Positions 23,177-30,669 of a stretch of DNA of 35,003 nucleotides are shown piece by piece. The notes beneath the pieces are model-generated. The model saw only the letters and a list, made by a program, of their open reading frames with translations. It was not told the origin of the DNA and made no database searches. The stretch covers positions 1-35,003 of the forward strand of contig JAUNWT010000015.1 of the NCBI GenBank assembly GCA_030540195.1, written 5' to 3'. The DNA is from Bacillota bacterium. GTDB taxonomy: Bacteria > Bacillota_I > Bacilli_A > Erysipelotrichales > Coprobacillaceae. The first letter of the stretch is position 1. Each line of letters opens with the position of its first letter. The translations under genes and the position numbers were made by a program.

Positions 23177-23693
23177 ATTTACTTATTTTTTCTAAAGCGT
23201 CTGCTGTAATAGAAAAGGTTGTTGTGACTTTTTCTATAATTGTCTTTTCATCAATATTAAGTTCTTTTAACAGAGTTACTGTCTTTTTAATGTCTTCTTT
23301 ACGTGCTTTATCCATCGCATCATTCATCAAGTTTTCAAATATTTCAAATAAATTAATATCATCACTTGATTGATTTTCAATACTTTCTAATAAAATAGAT
23401 TTCATATCACGTGAACGACTTCGTTTATCACGATAAAGAATATAAGCCTTGGCCACTCGTACATAACCTTCTTCAATAAGAATTTCTTCTACCGTATCTT
23501 GTACAAGTTCTACAGTAGGAAAAGTACTTTCATTATCTTCTAGACGTTTTTCAACATCATGAGCAATGGCATATACTTTTTTTAAATCCACTTTATCATA
23601 ACAAGCACCAAAAGCTTTATAGAGTGCTCCCGCAATTTTATCTACTTCAAATTCAACAAGTCTTCCATCTCTTTTTCTTACATTTTTAATCAT
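23175..23693 (-). CDS. Stand-alone ATP-cone domain protein
   Basis: 172 aa. Residues 1-90 are an ATP-cone, the dATP/ATP-sensing module of ribonucleotide reductases and NrdR (IKNVRKRDGRLVEFEVDKIAGALYKAF opening, split here by context; VELVQDTVEEILIEEGYVRVAKAYILYRDKR end). There is no zinc ribbon as in NrdR and no reductase domain. The C-terminal 80 residues are helical (SILLESIENQ, DINLFEIFENLMNDAM), ending with TLLKELNIDEKTIIEKVTTTFSIT, which resembles short regulatory or coiled tails. AGGAG precedes the ATG. There is no reductase gene nearby. A nucleotide-responsive regulator or partner is possible. Confidence 0.8.
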   Translation of the reverse strand: MIKNVRKRDGRLVEFEVDKIAGALYKAFGACYDKVDLKKVYAIAHDVEKRLEDNESTFPTVELVQDTVEEILIEEGYVRVAKAYILYRDKRSRSRDMKSILLESIENQSSDDINLFEIFENLMNDAMDKARKEDIKKTVTLLKELNIDEKTIIEKVTTTFSITADALEKISK

Positions 23694-23739
23694 AGTATCA
23701 CTCCTATTATTAGTATAGCGAATATTTCAGGCTATTTCA

Positions 23740-25362
23740 TTAGATATGATATTTTTCAACCTTTACTTGATAGTTTTTATAAAGAACAAGAATATATTCT
23801 TCTTTTAATTTTTCAACAATGCCATATCTAAAGACATCTTCTTTATTTAAATAGTATGTATCTATTAATAGATGCTTAATTTCTTTTTCATTTTCGATTC
23901 TTGGTTTCCACCATTTTTTAGGTTTTACCTTCGATAATCTTAAATAATCTTCAATAAGTTCATCTTCGTATCTTCCTTTTAAATAAAGATTTAAATATTG
24001 AAATAATTCATCTAATTGAAAACCAAAGAATTTAAAATCATTCGCTTGATAAAATTCACCAAGATCTAAAAAGAAATAAAATGGTGAATCACTTGCTCTT
24101 AATACCTTATTCATTGTAATTGGCATTCTTCCTGAATTCCAATATTTTTGTAACATATCTTCTGCCAAGTGAATCTTTTCAATATCTTCTTTTGATAAAT
24201 CATGACTTTCAATAAGTTCATAAGGCGCTTCTTGTTGATACACATAACCATATTTATTAGCTTCGTTTCTTAAACTTGTTCCTCTTAAAAGCTTTAAAAA
24301 ACCAAGTTGTAATTCTTTTGGATAAAGTCTAAAGACATCATCAAAGGATTTAGAAAAACGTTGAAGATTTTCTAAAGGAAGTCCTGCGATAAGATCCAAA
24401 TGAAAATCGATTTTATGATTTTGTTGGAGCTGTTTGATAACATCACATAAACGTTCAAAGTTTTGATAACGTCGTACAACTTTATTAGTTGGTTCATAAG
24501 TTGATTGAATACCAATCTCAAAACGAAGTAAACCATCTGGTGCTTCTTCATTAATAAAATCAATAATTCTTTGATCTAAAACATCCCCATTGATTTCAAA
24601 TTGTAGTTGAACTCCTGGATGAGCATGTTTAAAGACAAAATCAAGAATTTCTAATGCATGTTCAGTTTTTGCGTTAAATGAGCGATCAAGTAATTTAATT
24701 ACTTTTACATCGGTTTCTAAAAGTAAACCTAACTGTTGTTTTAAATAGTCCATCGAAAAGAAACGTAATCCTTTCTCTAAAGAAGATAAACAATATTGAC
24801 ATTGATAAGGACAGCCACGACTTGTTTCAAAATACAAGATACGATTTTTCATGTCCTTTTTATCTCTTTCTAATAAATAAGGAGAATCTAATGTTTCTAA
24901 ATAGCTTAAATCTACCGGTGGTATAAGACGATCATCTCTTTTTTCTTTTGTAGATACCCCTTGAATATGAACTTCTTCTTTATTTTCTAAGCAAGTAAGA
25001 AGCTTATCTAAAGCAACTTCTCCTTCACCTGCCATAATATAATCAATTTCAAAGGTATCTAAGAAATGATTGATATCATACATGACCTCTGGTCCACCAA
25101 TAATAATGATTAAATTTGGTTGTTTTTGTTTTAAAAGATGACATAGTTCTTGAATAAGATCGACATTCCAGATATAAACACTTAAACAAAGAACATCTAA
25201 GTTTTGTTGAATCAAATCATCAACGATATGATTTAAATCATCTTTAATGGTATATTCTTTAAAATCAATATCATGTTTTTCTTTACAAGCGACATAAAGT
25301 AAACGGAGTGATAATGATTTATGGATAAATTTTGAATTGAGTGTTGTAATTAATGTTTTCAT
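23740..25362 (-). CDS. B12-binding radical SAM protein with DUF4080
   Basis: 540 aa. The N-terminal cobalamin-binding-like domain covers about 1-140 (TLITTLNSKFIHKSLSLR, VLCLSVYIWN, IIIGGPEVMYD). The radical SAM domain has the cluster cysteines in SRGCPYQCQYC (184, 188, 191). The DUF4080 C-terminal domain includes the KPKKWWKPR region. Substrate is unknown; relatives are annotated as B12-dependent radical SAM enzymes, which act on many molecules. The ribosome binding site is weak (AGAAAG) and the start is only 13 bases after the terminator hairpin of the upstream VanY gene. It must have read-through or an unseen promoter. Confidence 0.88.
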   Translation of the reverse strand: MKTLITTLNSKFIHKSLSLRLLYVACKEKHDIDFKEYTIKDDLNHIVDDLIQQNLDVLCLSVYIWNVDLIQELCHLLKQKQPNLIIIIGGPEVMYDINHFLDTFEIDYIMAGEGEVALDKLLTCLENKEEVHIQGVSTKEKRDDRLIPPVDLSYLETLDSPYLLERDKKDMKNRILYFETSRGCPYQCQYCLSSLEKGLRFFSMDYLKQQLGLLLETDVKVIKLLDRSFNAKTEHALEILDFVFKHAHPGVQLQFEINGDVLDQRIIDFINEEAPDGLLRFEIGIQSTYEPTNKVVRRYQNFERLCDVIKQLQQNHKIDFHLDLIAGLPLENLQRFSKSFDDVFRLYPKELQLGFLKLLRGTSLRNEANKYGYVYQQEAPYELIESHDLSKEDIEKIHLAEDMLQKYWNSGRMPITMNKVLRASDSPFYFFLDLGEFYQANDFKFFGFQLDELFQYLNLYLKGRYEDELIEDYLRLSKVKPKKWWKPRIENEKEIKHLLIDTYYLNKEDVFRYGIVEKLKEEYILVLYKNYQVKVEKYHI

Positions 25363-25375
25363 ATCTTTCTATATA

Positions 25376-25401
25376 AAAATCTAGAGAAACCTCTAGATTT
25401 T
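25376..25401 (-). terminator. Terminator after the VanY-like gene
   Basis: AAAATCTAGAG (25376-25386), AAAC loop, CTCTAGATTTT (25391-25401). On the minus strand it ends TTTTT and overlaps the VanY-like stop codon. It lies immediately ahead of the radical SAM start, so it may also attenuate that gene. Confidence 0.82.
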
Positions 25402-26659
25402 AATCTTTCTTATATTTTGGAATCGCATTTTTATAAAGACAATATTCTTCTAATGTCCAGTTATTATTCATGATTTCTTTAGCGACATCTTTACCAACAT
25501 AACGTAAATGCCAAGGTTCATGAGAAATACCTGTAATACCATCTGTTCCTTCAGTAAAACGAACAATGAAACCATATTTTGCACAGTTTTTAACGACCCA
25601 TTTATATTCAACTGTATCTCCAAAAACAAGTCTTTGTTTATCAACAACACTTTGTGATGTCATATCAATTCCAAGTCCTGTTTGGTGTTCACTTGCTCCT
25701 GGTGTTGCAACGTATTCTTTAGCGTAAACTTCACCATATTTTTGTTGAGTTTCATCATAGATTTTTGTTTGTTCTTCATAAGAACGATAACCACTGTTTA
25801 ATAATAAATGCATATCATCTTTTTCGGCATCTTTGATCATTTTAATTAAAGCATCAGCGGCTACTTTACGAAGTTGTGGATGATCACATGTTGGAGCCAC
25901 ATATTCACTATCTACATTGACTAAATCTTTTGGTTCATAATCATTTAAATAGAATCCTTTTTTAACAAGTGTTAATAAATCATCTGGATTTGTAATGTTA
26001 TATTTTTCTTTGGTATCTCCATTACTTGAGATAATAAATGGATAGTTAACGACATTTACTGCATAATTGTAATCTTTTACTTCTTTATATTTTTCAATAT
26101 AATCATTGATTTTCTTTAAGTTATATCCTTTTACTTTTCTAAAAGGAGCTGTTTGACTATTTGAAAGTTTGTTATCTACAAGATATTGAAGATCACTTTT
26201 ACCAGCACCATCTTCCATCATTTTCCAAATAGTAGAATCTTTATAACCTAATTGATGTAATGTAGGTACTTGATTTTCAAAAATATAATCTACTACTTCT
26301 ACAAGATCATCATAAGATAATTCTTTATGTAATGCATAAAAACGTTCATATTCATCATAAAGGTTTACTTTATTTGAATTATCGATCCATTTTAAAATAT
26401 GTGTCATTTTATCATGAGATAATAATTCTTTTTCTTCATCATTATCAAATGATCTGACAAGTTCACTTGTTGTTGACCAAGAATAACCTTTTACTAAAAA
26501 TTGAATACGATTAAAATTAAAATAAACAATAATTCCTACAACAAGTAGAATTCCTGCAATTACCGCTAAAGCTGCACGATCTACTCTTAATCTTCTTCTT
26601 TTTGAACTATAAGAGCTATAATACCCATAGTCCATTTTTTTCTTTCTAAATAATCCCAT
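25400..26659 (-). CDS. VanY-type D-alanyl-D-alanine carboxypeptidase
   Basis: 419 aa membrane-anchored M15B peptidase. Basic N-terminus, one membrane helix (about 28-48), a helical linker region of about 170 residues, then the zinc peptidase domain. Ligands and catalytic residues are seen in SEHQTGLGIDM (His, Asp) and HEPWHLRYVG (Glu, His), with NSGYRSYEEQ before them. It trims the terminal D-Ala from peptidoglycan stem peptides outside the cell. ATG 26659 is chosen because AGAGGTGAG lies upstream. An in-frame upstream ATG at 26713 would overlap fumarase beta and adds an unrelated stretch. No vanH/A/X genes are nearby, so glycopeptide resistance is not implied. Confidence 0.92.
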   Translation of the reverse strand: MGLFRKKKMDYGYYSSYSSKRRRLRVDRAALAVIAGILLVVGIIVYFNFNRIQFLVKGYSWSTTSELVRSFDNDEEKELLSHDKMTHILKWIDNSNKVNLYDEYERFYALHKELSYDDLVEVVDYIFENQVPTLHQLGYKDSTIWKMMEDGAGKSDLQYLVDNKLSNSQTAPFRKVKGYNLKKINDYIEKYKEVKDYNYAVNVVNYPFIISSNGDTKEKYNITNPDDLLTLVKKGFYLNDYEPKDLVNVDSEYVAPTCDHPQLRKVAADALIKMIKDAEKDDMHLLLNSGYRSYEEQTKIYDETQQKYGEVYAKEYVATPGASEHQTGLGIDMTSQSVVDKQRLVFGDTVEYKWVVKNCAKYGFIVRFTEGTDGITGISHEPWHLRYVGKDVAKEIMNNNWTLEEYCLYKNAIPKYKKD

Positions 26660-26703
26660 TTTCTCACCTCTATCAACGATAGCTATTATAGAAAATAACC
26701 TAT

Positions 26704-27261
26704 CTATTGACAATCATTTTTTAAATAGTTTTTTCTACCAATTTCATAGAGATCATTTCCTAAATGATCTATCACGACAACAAGTGGCATGTTTTTAACT
26801 TTAAGTTTGCGAATTGCTTCTGGACCTAAATCATCAAAGGCGATAATTTCGCATTCTTCAATACATGATGACATCATCGCTCCAGCACCACCAATTGCAC
26901 CAAAATAAACACCACAATGATCAACAATGGCTTTTTTAACTGCATCATTACGATAGCCTTTACCAATCATCGCATGTAAACCAAGTCCAATTAACCTTGG
27001 TGAATAAGCATCCATTCTTCCTGAAGTTGTTGGCCCTCCACTACCAAAAACTTGTCCTGGTTTGGAAGGTGTTGGTCCAACATAGAAGATGGTTTGATCT
27101 TTAATATCAAAAGGAAGTTCTTTTCCTTCATCTAATAATTGAATCAATCTTTTGTGAGCCGCATCTCGACCAGTATAAATCGTTCCACTTAAATAAACTT
27201 CATCTCCTACGTGAAGTTGTTTAATTTTATCAACTGTTAACGGTGTTTCTAAATAAATCAT
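26704..27261 (-). CDS. Fumarate hydratase class I, beta subunit
   Basis: 185 aa, the C-terminal half of the class I iron-sulfur hydro-lyase. Family motifs are VGDEVYLSGTIYTGRDAAHKR (quoted in part; start of chain), GPTPSKPGQVFGSGGPTTSG and the closing FGAIGGAGAMM. With the alpha subunit it hydrates fumarate to malate. L-tartrate dehydratase has the same architecture and cannot be told apart here. The ATG overlaps the alpha TGA (ATGA), so the two subunits are made together. Confidence 0.9.
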   Translation of the reverse strand: MIYLETPLTVDKIKQLHVGDEVYLSGTIYTGRDAAHKRLIQLLDEGKELPFDIKDQTIFYVGPTPSKPGQVFGSGGPTTSGRMDAYSPRLIGLGLHAMIGKGYRNDAVKKAIVDHCGVYFGAIGGAGAMMSSCIEECEIIAFDDLGPEAIRKLKVKNMPLVVVIDHLGNDLYEIGRKNYLKNDCQ

Positions 27262-28103
27262 AACGAAGCCTCCTTATGACGTGATACATGACAACAAATA
27301 CTTACAGCGACCGGCATTCCAGCAATATGAGTTGGAAATGTTTCAATATTTAAAGATAAAGCTGTTGTCTTTCCACCATAACCTGCTGGTCCAATTCCAG
27401 TTTCATTGATCATCTTTAAAAGCTCATCTTCTAAAGAAGCATATCTTTGATCTGGATGATGACTTCCAATTTCACGAATCATCGCTTTTTTAGCAAGCAT
27501 GGTTACTTTATCAAAAGAACCTCCAATACCAACACCAATAACCATTGGTGGGCAGGCATTTGGTCCTGCATCATTGACTACTTTCATGACAAAATCTTTG
27601 ACTCCTTGTAAGCCATCACTTGGTTTTAACATCTTGATTTGACTCATATTTTCTGAACCAAATCCTTTAGGTGCTAAAGTGATATGAAAAGTATCACCCT
27701 CTACAATATCATAATAAATGATGGCAGGTGTGTTATCTTTGGTATTTGTACGTTCAAATAAAGGATCTTTGACAACCGACTTTCTTAAATAGCCTTCACT
27801 GTATCCTTGACGTACCCCTTCTTGAATCGCTTCATTTAAACTACCACCAGTAATATGAACTTCTTGCCCCATTGTGACATAAACAAAAGCCATTCCTGTA
27901 TCTTGACAAATTGGCATTTGTTTTTCTCTTGCAAGATTGGCATTATCAATAAGAACTTGTAGTGTTTTTTTAGCAAGAGGACTATCTTCTTCCTCATGTT
28001 TTTGATGAAGTTGTTGATAAACATCTTTTGGTAGATCTGTTGCAGCTTCAATACACATTGTTTTTAAAGTTTCTGTAATTTTTTGACATGTTATTTCTTT
28101 CAT
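27258..28103 (-). CDS. Fumarate hydratase class I, alpha subunit
   Basis: 281 aa, holding the 4Fe-4S cluster. The three ligand cysteines are visible: Cys66 in PICQDTGMAF, Cys184 in GPNACPPMVIG, and Cys270 or 271 in SICCHVSRH. KGFGSENMSQIKML and GIGGSFDKV are family landmarks. Fumarate hydration is most likely, with L-tartrate dehydratase as the alternative. GAGGGTG precedes the ATG, 11 bases after the RpiR-type regulator. The cluster makes the enzyme oxygen-sensitive, fitting an anaerobe. Confidence 0.92.
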   Translation of the reverse strand: MKEITCQKITETLKTMCIEAATDLPKDVYQQLHQKHEEEDSPLAKKTLQVLIDNANLAREKQMPICQDTGMAFVYVTMGQEVHITGGSLNEAIQEGVRQGYSEGYLRKSVVKDPLFERTNTKDNTPAIIYYDIVEGDTFHITLAPKGFGSENMSQIKMLKPSDGLQGVKDFVMKVVNDAGPNACPPMVIGVGIGGSFDKVTMLAKKAMIREIGSHHPDQRYASLEDELLKMINETGIGPAGYGGKTTALSLNIETFPTHIAGMPVAVSICCHVSRHKEASL

Positions 28104-28114
28104 ATCAGCACCCT

Positions 28115-28933
28115 CTATTCAATAATATTGTCTTTAACATCTGGATAATAAATAGAATAATAACGTAACGCCATTAATTCCATCGTTGTCAGTAAATTAT
28201 GTTTTCCTGTTCTTTTATATTTAGGATCACCTATTCCAATAACATAATCTGGTTCAAAATCAAAATTAAAATCTTGATCATTGGTAATAACAACAACTTT
28301 CGCATTTGATTTTTTTATGTATGAAATCATTTTTTGACTTCCTTTAAAAATATGTCCACTTACAGTGAGAATAATGGCTACACTATTTTCATCTAATTCC
28401 TTAGCACATTGTAATTGACTTGTTTGTTCCATATAAGCCATTGTAAATTTTTCTAACATCAATAAATCCGTTTGAAAGTGTAATGCAACAGAATGGGAAA
28501 ACTGTGTTCCAAAAAAAGCCACATTATCACTATCGTGAATCAATTGAATGACTTGGTCTATGATATTCCAATCCAAATAAGAAGAAAGTTGACTTAAGGA
28601 AGCACAAATTTGTTGACTATAGTAAGCTGTACTTTCTTCAGGATGATCTTTCATCATATCTAAAGGAACATTGATTAAATTATTAAACTTTCTTGATGTC
28701 GAACTGAACCACGCACACTCTTGTTTTAAATGCGCATAATTTTCATAACCTAGTGTTCGACAAAAACGAGAAATCGTTGCTGGTGAAACAAAACATTCAC
28801 TTGCAAGCTTGGAAATTCCCATGTGTGCCACTTCTGAAATATGATGTGCCATATACCAAGCAATATTATAATTTGTATCTGCTTCATTAGCACTATCTAG
28901 ATATATTAATAAACGATAAAATAAATTTTTCAT
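28115..28933 (-). CDS. RpiR/MurR-family transcriptional regulator
   Basis: 272 aa. N-terminal helix-turn-helix (about 38-65: ISKLASECFVSPATISRFCR). C-terminal SIS sugar-phosphate binding domain (about 125-235: NVAFFGTQFSHSVALHFQTD, AIILTVSGHIFKGSQKMI, VVVITND). This family senses phosphosugars. It is the first gene of a unit with fumarase alpha and beta and VanY. AGAGGAGAG is upstream, and a perfect TATAAT lies at about 28957-28962 on the minus strand, without a convincing -35. A phosphosugar sensor ahead of fumarase is unusual; autoregulation of the operon is the simplest guess. Confidence 0.9.
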   Translation of the reverse strand: MKNLFYRLLIYLDSANEADTNYNIAWYMAHHISEVAHMGISKLASECFVSPATISRFCRTLGYENYAHLKQECAWFSSTSRKFNNLINVPLDMMKDHPEESTAYYSQQICASLSQLSSYLDWNIIDQVIQLIHDSDNVAFFGTQFSHSVALHFQTDLLMLEKFTMAYMEQTSQLQCAKELDENSVAIILTVSGHIFKGSQKMISYIKKSNAKVVVITNDQDFNFDFEPDYVIGIGDPKYKRTGKHNLLTTMELMALRYYSIYYPDVKDNIIE

Positions 28934-29045
28934 GCTACTCTCCTCTATTCTACAATATTATACACTAAATCATTTATTTGTTGATAGGTATTTTAGAATT
29001 ATAAATCACATATTTTTTGACATTTGTGCCTTTTTTTCTCTACTT

Positions 29046-29168
29046 TTTCTTTCTATATTTATAGCTGTAGAAAGAAATAGATTTTACTATTCATATTCCC
29101 TCTATTTACTTTCTACATATTCTTATCCTCCCAAATAAGAATATCGAAAAGGCATCTTGATGTCTTTT
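29046..29168 (+). other. Three successive hairpins ending in a terminator, upstream of mscL
   Basis: The gene-free stretch 28934-29212 contains three stems. They are TTTCTTTCTA/TAGAAAGAAA (29046-29055 with 29068-29077), ATATTCTTAT/ATAAGAATAT (29117-29126 with 29135-29144, loop CCTCCCAA) and AAAAGGCATC/GATGTCTTTT (29147-29168). The last is followed by further T residues, a plausible intrinsic terminator on the + strand. No + strand gene ends here, so it may finish a small RNA or a leader of mscL. No clear promoter is seen. Confidence 0.45.
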
Positions 29169-29212
29169 TTTGTTTTACATATAATTGTATCTAAAGGAGA
29201 TAGAAAGAAAAA

Positions 29213-29656
29213 ATGTTAAAAGAGTTTAAAGAGTTTGCCTTAAAGGGAAACATGATTGACTTAGCTGTAGGGGTAATCATTGGTGGTGCTTTTAATTCAC
29301 TTGTAACATCACTTGTTGAAAATATCATCATGCCTATCTTAAGTTTAGTTACAGGTAAGATTGATTTTTCTAACTTATTTATCGCTTTAGATGGAAATAC
29401 CTATAAAACACTTGCACAAGCACAAAAAGCAGGTGCTTCGACAATTAACTATGGTTTATTTATTACTGGTTTATTAAACTTTATTATCATGGCCTTTGTT
29501 ATCTTTATGATTGTAAAAGCAATGAATAAATTAAGAGAAAAAACAGAAAAACCAGTTGAAGAAAAACCAACTAAAAAAATCTGTCCTTATTGTCAAAGCG
29601 AAATTTCTATTCAAGCAACTCGTTGCCCACATTGTACAAGTCAATTAGAAAATTAA
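29213..29656 (+). CDS. mscL: Large-conductance mechanosensitive channel with C-terminal zinc ribbon
   Basis: 147 aa. It has the MscL signature [22 protein letters not shown], a first pore-lining helix (about 15-45), a periplasmic loop shorter than in E. coli, and a second helix (about 78-103). In place of the usual cytoplasmic helix bundle there is a charged linker and a four-cysteine zinc ribbon (CPYC at 124-127, CPHC at 138-141). The channel opens on membrane tension to release solutes on osmotic downshock. The zinc ribbon may bind protein or replace the bundle as a molecular sieve. AAAGGAGATAG precedes the ATG, and a strong hairpin follows the gene. Confidence 0.94.
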   Translation: MLKEFKEFALKGNMIDLAVGVIIGGAFNSLVTSLVENIIMPILSLVTGKIDFSNLFIALDGNTYKTLAQAQKAGASTINYGLFITGLLNFIIMAFVIFMIVKAMNKLREKTEKPVEEKPTKKICPYCQSEISIQATRCPHCTSQLEN

Positions 29657-29697
29657 AAAAGCTTTCTGTAATGTCACTCGTTACAAAAAGCTTTTTT
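29655..29697 (+). terminator. Terminator of mscL
   Basis: AAAAAAGCTTT (29655-29665) pairs with AAAGCTTTTTT (29687-29697). An inner TGTAA/TTACA stem extends it. It ends in a T run directly after the stop. Confidence 0.85.
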
Positions 29698-29712
29698 AAT
29701 AAATTTTATATT

Positions 29713-29770
29713 GCATTATTTATGTGATATTTAAGAGAGGAAAAATATCGGTGCATGTTATAAATAATGC
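29713..29770. repeat. 58-bp nested inverted repeat between mscL and rpiB
   Basis: The outer arms are GCATTATTTAT (29713-29723) and ATAAATAATGC (29760-29770). The inner arms are GATATTT (29726-29732) and AAATATC (29743-29749). No T run follows on either side, so it is not a standard terminator. It lies between the 3' ends of two converging genes. Confidence 0.6.
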
Positions 29771-29787
29771 TATTTCTGTCTAATTAA

Positions 29788-30243
29788 TTATTTATTTTTT
29801 TGTTTTTCTTCGATTTCTTTTAACATATCAATTCGTACTTGATGTCTTCCACCTTCATATTCTCCTGAAAGCCATGCATCTACGATCATTTTTGCAAGTT
29901 CGATCCCTACTACTCTTGCTCCAAAGGCCAACATATTTGTATTGTTATGTTGTCTTGATAAAAGTGCACTATAGGGTTCACTACATGTTACACATCTTAT
30001 TCCATTGACTTTATTTGCTGCTAGTGAGATCCCTACTCCTGTTCCACAGATAACGATTCCTTTATCCACTTCTCCACTTACTACTGCATTCGCTACTGCT
30101 TCTCCTGATACAGGATAGTTGAATCTTTCTGTACTGTCTGTTCCATAGTTGACTACTTCATAGCCATATTTTTCTTCTATATATTTTTTGATTTCTTTCT
30201 TGTATTCTACTGCTACATGATCATTTCCAATTCCTATTTTCAT
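29788..30243 (-). CDS. rpiB: RpiB-type sugar-phosphate isomerase
   Basis: 151 aa LacA/RpiB family isomerase. Motifs are GIGNDHVAVEYK, the active-site Cys66 in GIVICGTGVG, and the C-terminal HNNTNMLAFGAR. It isomerises ribose 5-phosphate and, in allose pathways, allose 6-phosphate to allulose 6-phosphate. Here the PTS and AlsE-like neighbours favour the latter; this is inference. It is last in the operon, two bases after the damaged epimerase, with only a weak GAGAG upstream. Arginine codons are five AGA and one CGA with no CGT, unlike the CGT-rich ATPase and SPFH genes, which hints at foreign origin. Confidence 0.93.
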   Translation of the reverse strand: MKIGIGNDHVAVEYKKEIKKYIEEKYGYEVVNYGTDSTERFNYPVSGEAVANAVVSGEVDKGIVICGTGVGISLAANKVNGIRCVTCSEPYSALLSRQHNNTNMLAFGARVVGIELAKMIVDAWLSGEYEGGRHQVRIDMLKEIEEKQKNK

Positions 30244-30245
30244 AA

Positions 30246-30659
30246 TTATGACGCTCTCAATTCTTCAATAATTTCTTGATAACTTCTTCCTTTTCCAAAT
30301 AATGCACTTGTTCCTAATATGAATTCTTTGACTCCTATCTTAGATAACATTTCTATTTTCTCTGGCGAACATGCTCCATCGATCATCACATCATATCCCT
30401 CATAGTTCTTTGTTTCCTCTACAAACTTTTCTACATATTTTGCTGGATTTTCAATCATGAGATGCATATCACATGGCTTTGTAGCTGTCTTACAGATATA
30501 TTCGATATCTTGTAATCCCATTCCAAAGTTGGGTACAAAACTTCCATCCATCACATCTAAGTGAAAGATATCGATTCCACCTTTTTCTAGATTTTCTATT
30601 TCTGTTTTAAGTGATGCAAAATCTGCACACATCATACTTGGACATAATAACTTTTCCGT
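30246..30659 (-). pseudogene. alsE: Decayed D-allulose-6-phosphate 3-epimerase (AlsE/Rpe family)
   Basis: Family members are about 220-230 aa, but only 137 codons remain. The first third (CPSMMCADFASL, FHLDVMDGSFVPN, CDMHLMIENP) runs straight from PAKYVEKFV into the last quarter (YDVMIDGACSPEKI, FILGTSALFG). Strands 4-6 of the TIM barrel, about 75-80 residues, are missing in frame. The expected start has ACG (30659-30657) seven bases after AGGAG, where ATG would be normal. A TTG at 30686 inside the IIA gene also opens the frame but has no good ribosome binding site. The metal-site His/Asp residues at the ends survive. A folded enzyme is unlikely. The reading frame is intact, so the damage looks recent. 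Confidence 0.75.
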
Positions 30660-30669
30660 ATAAATACTC

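Noticed and set aside
25400-26659. Possible vancomycin-resistance locus because of the VanY-like protein
   Set aside because: No vanH, vanA/B ligase, vanX or VanR/S genes are nearby. Such carboxypeptidases are common housekeeping enzymes.
28932-29138. Open frame of 68 codons on the + strand upstream of mscL
   Set aside because: No ribosome binding site, low-complexity Phe/Leu/Tyr composition, and it runs through the hairpins and the rpiR promoter region.
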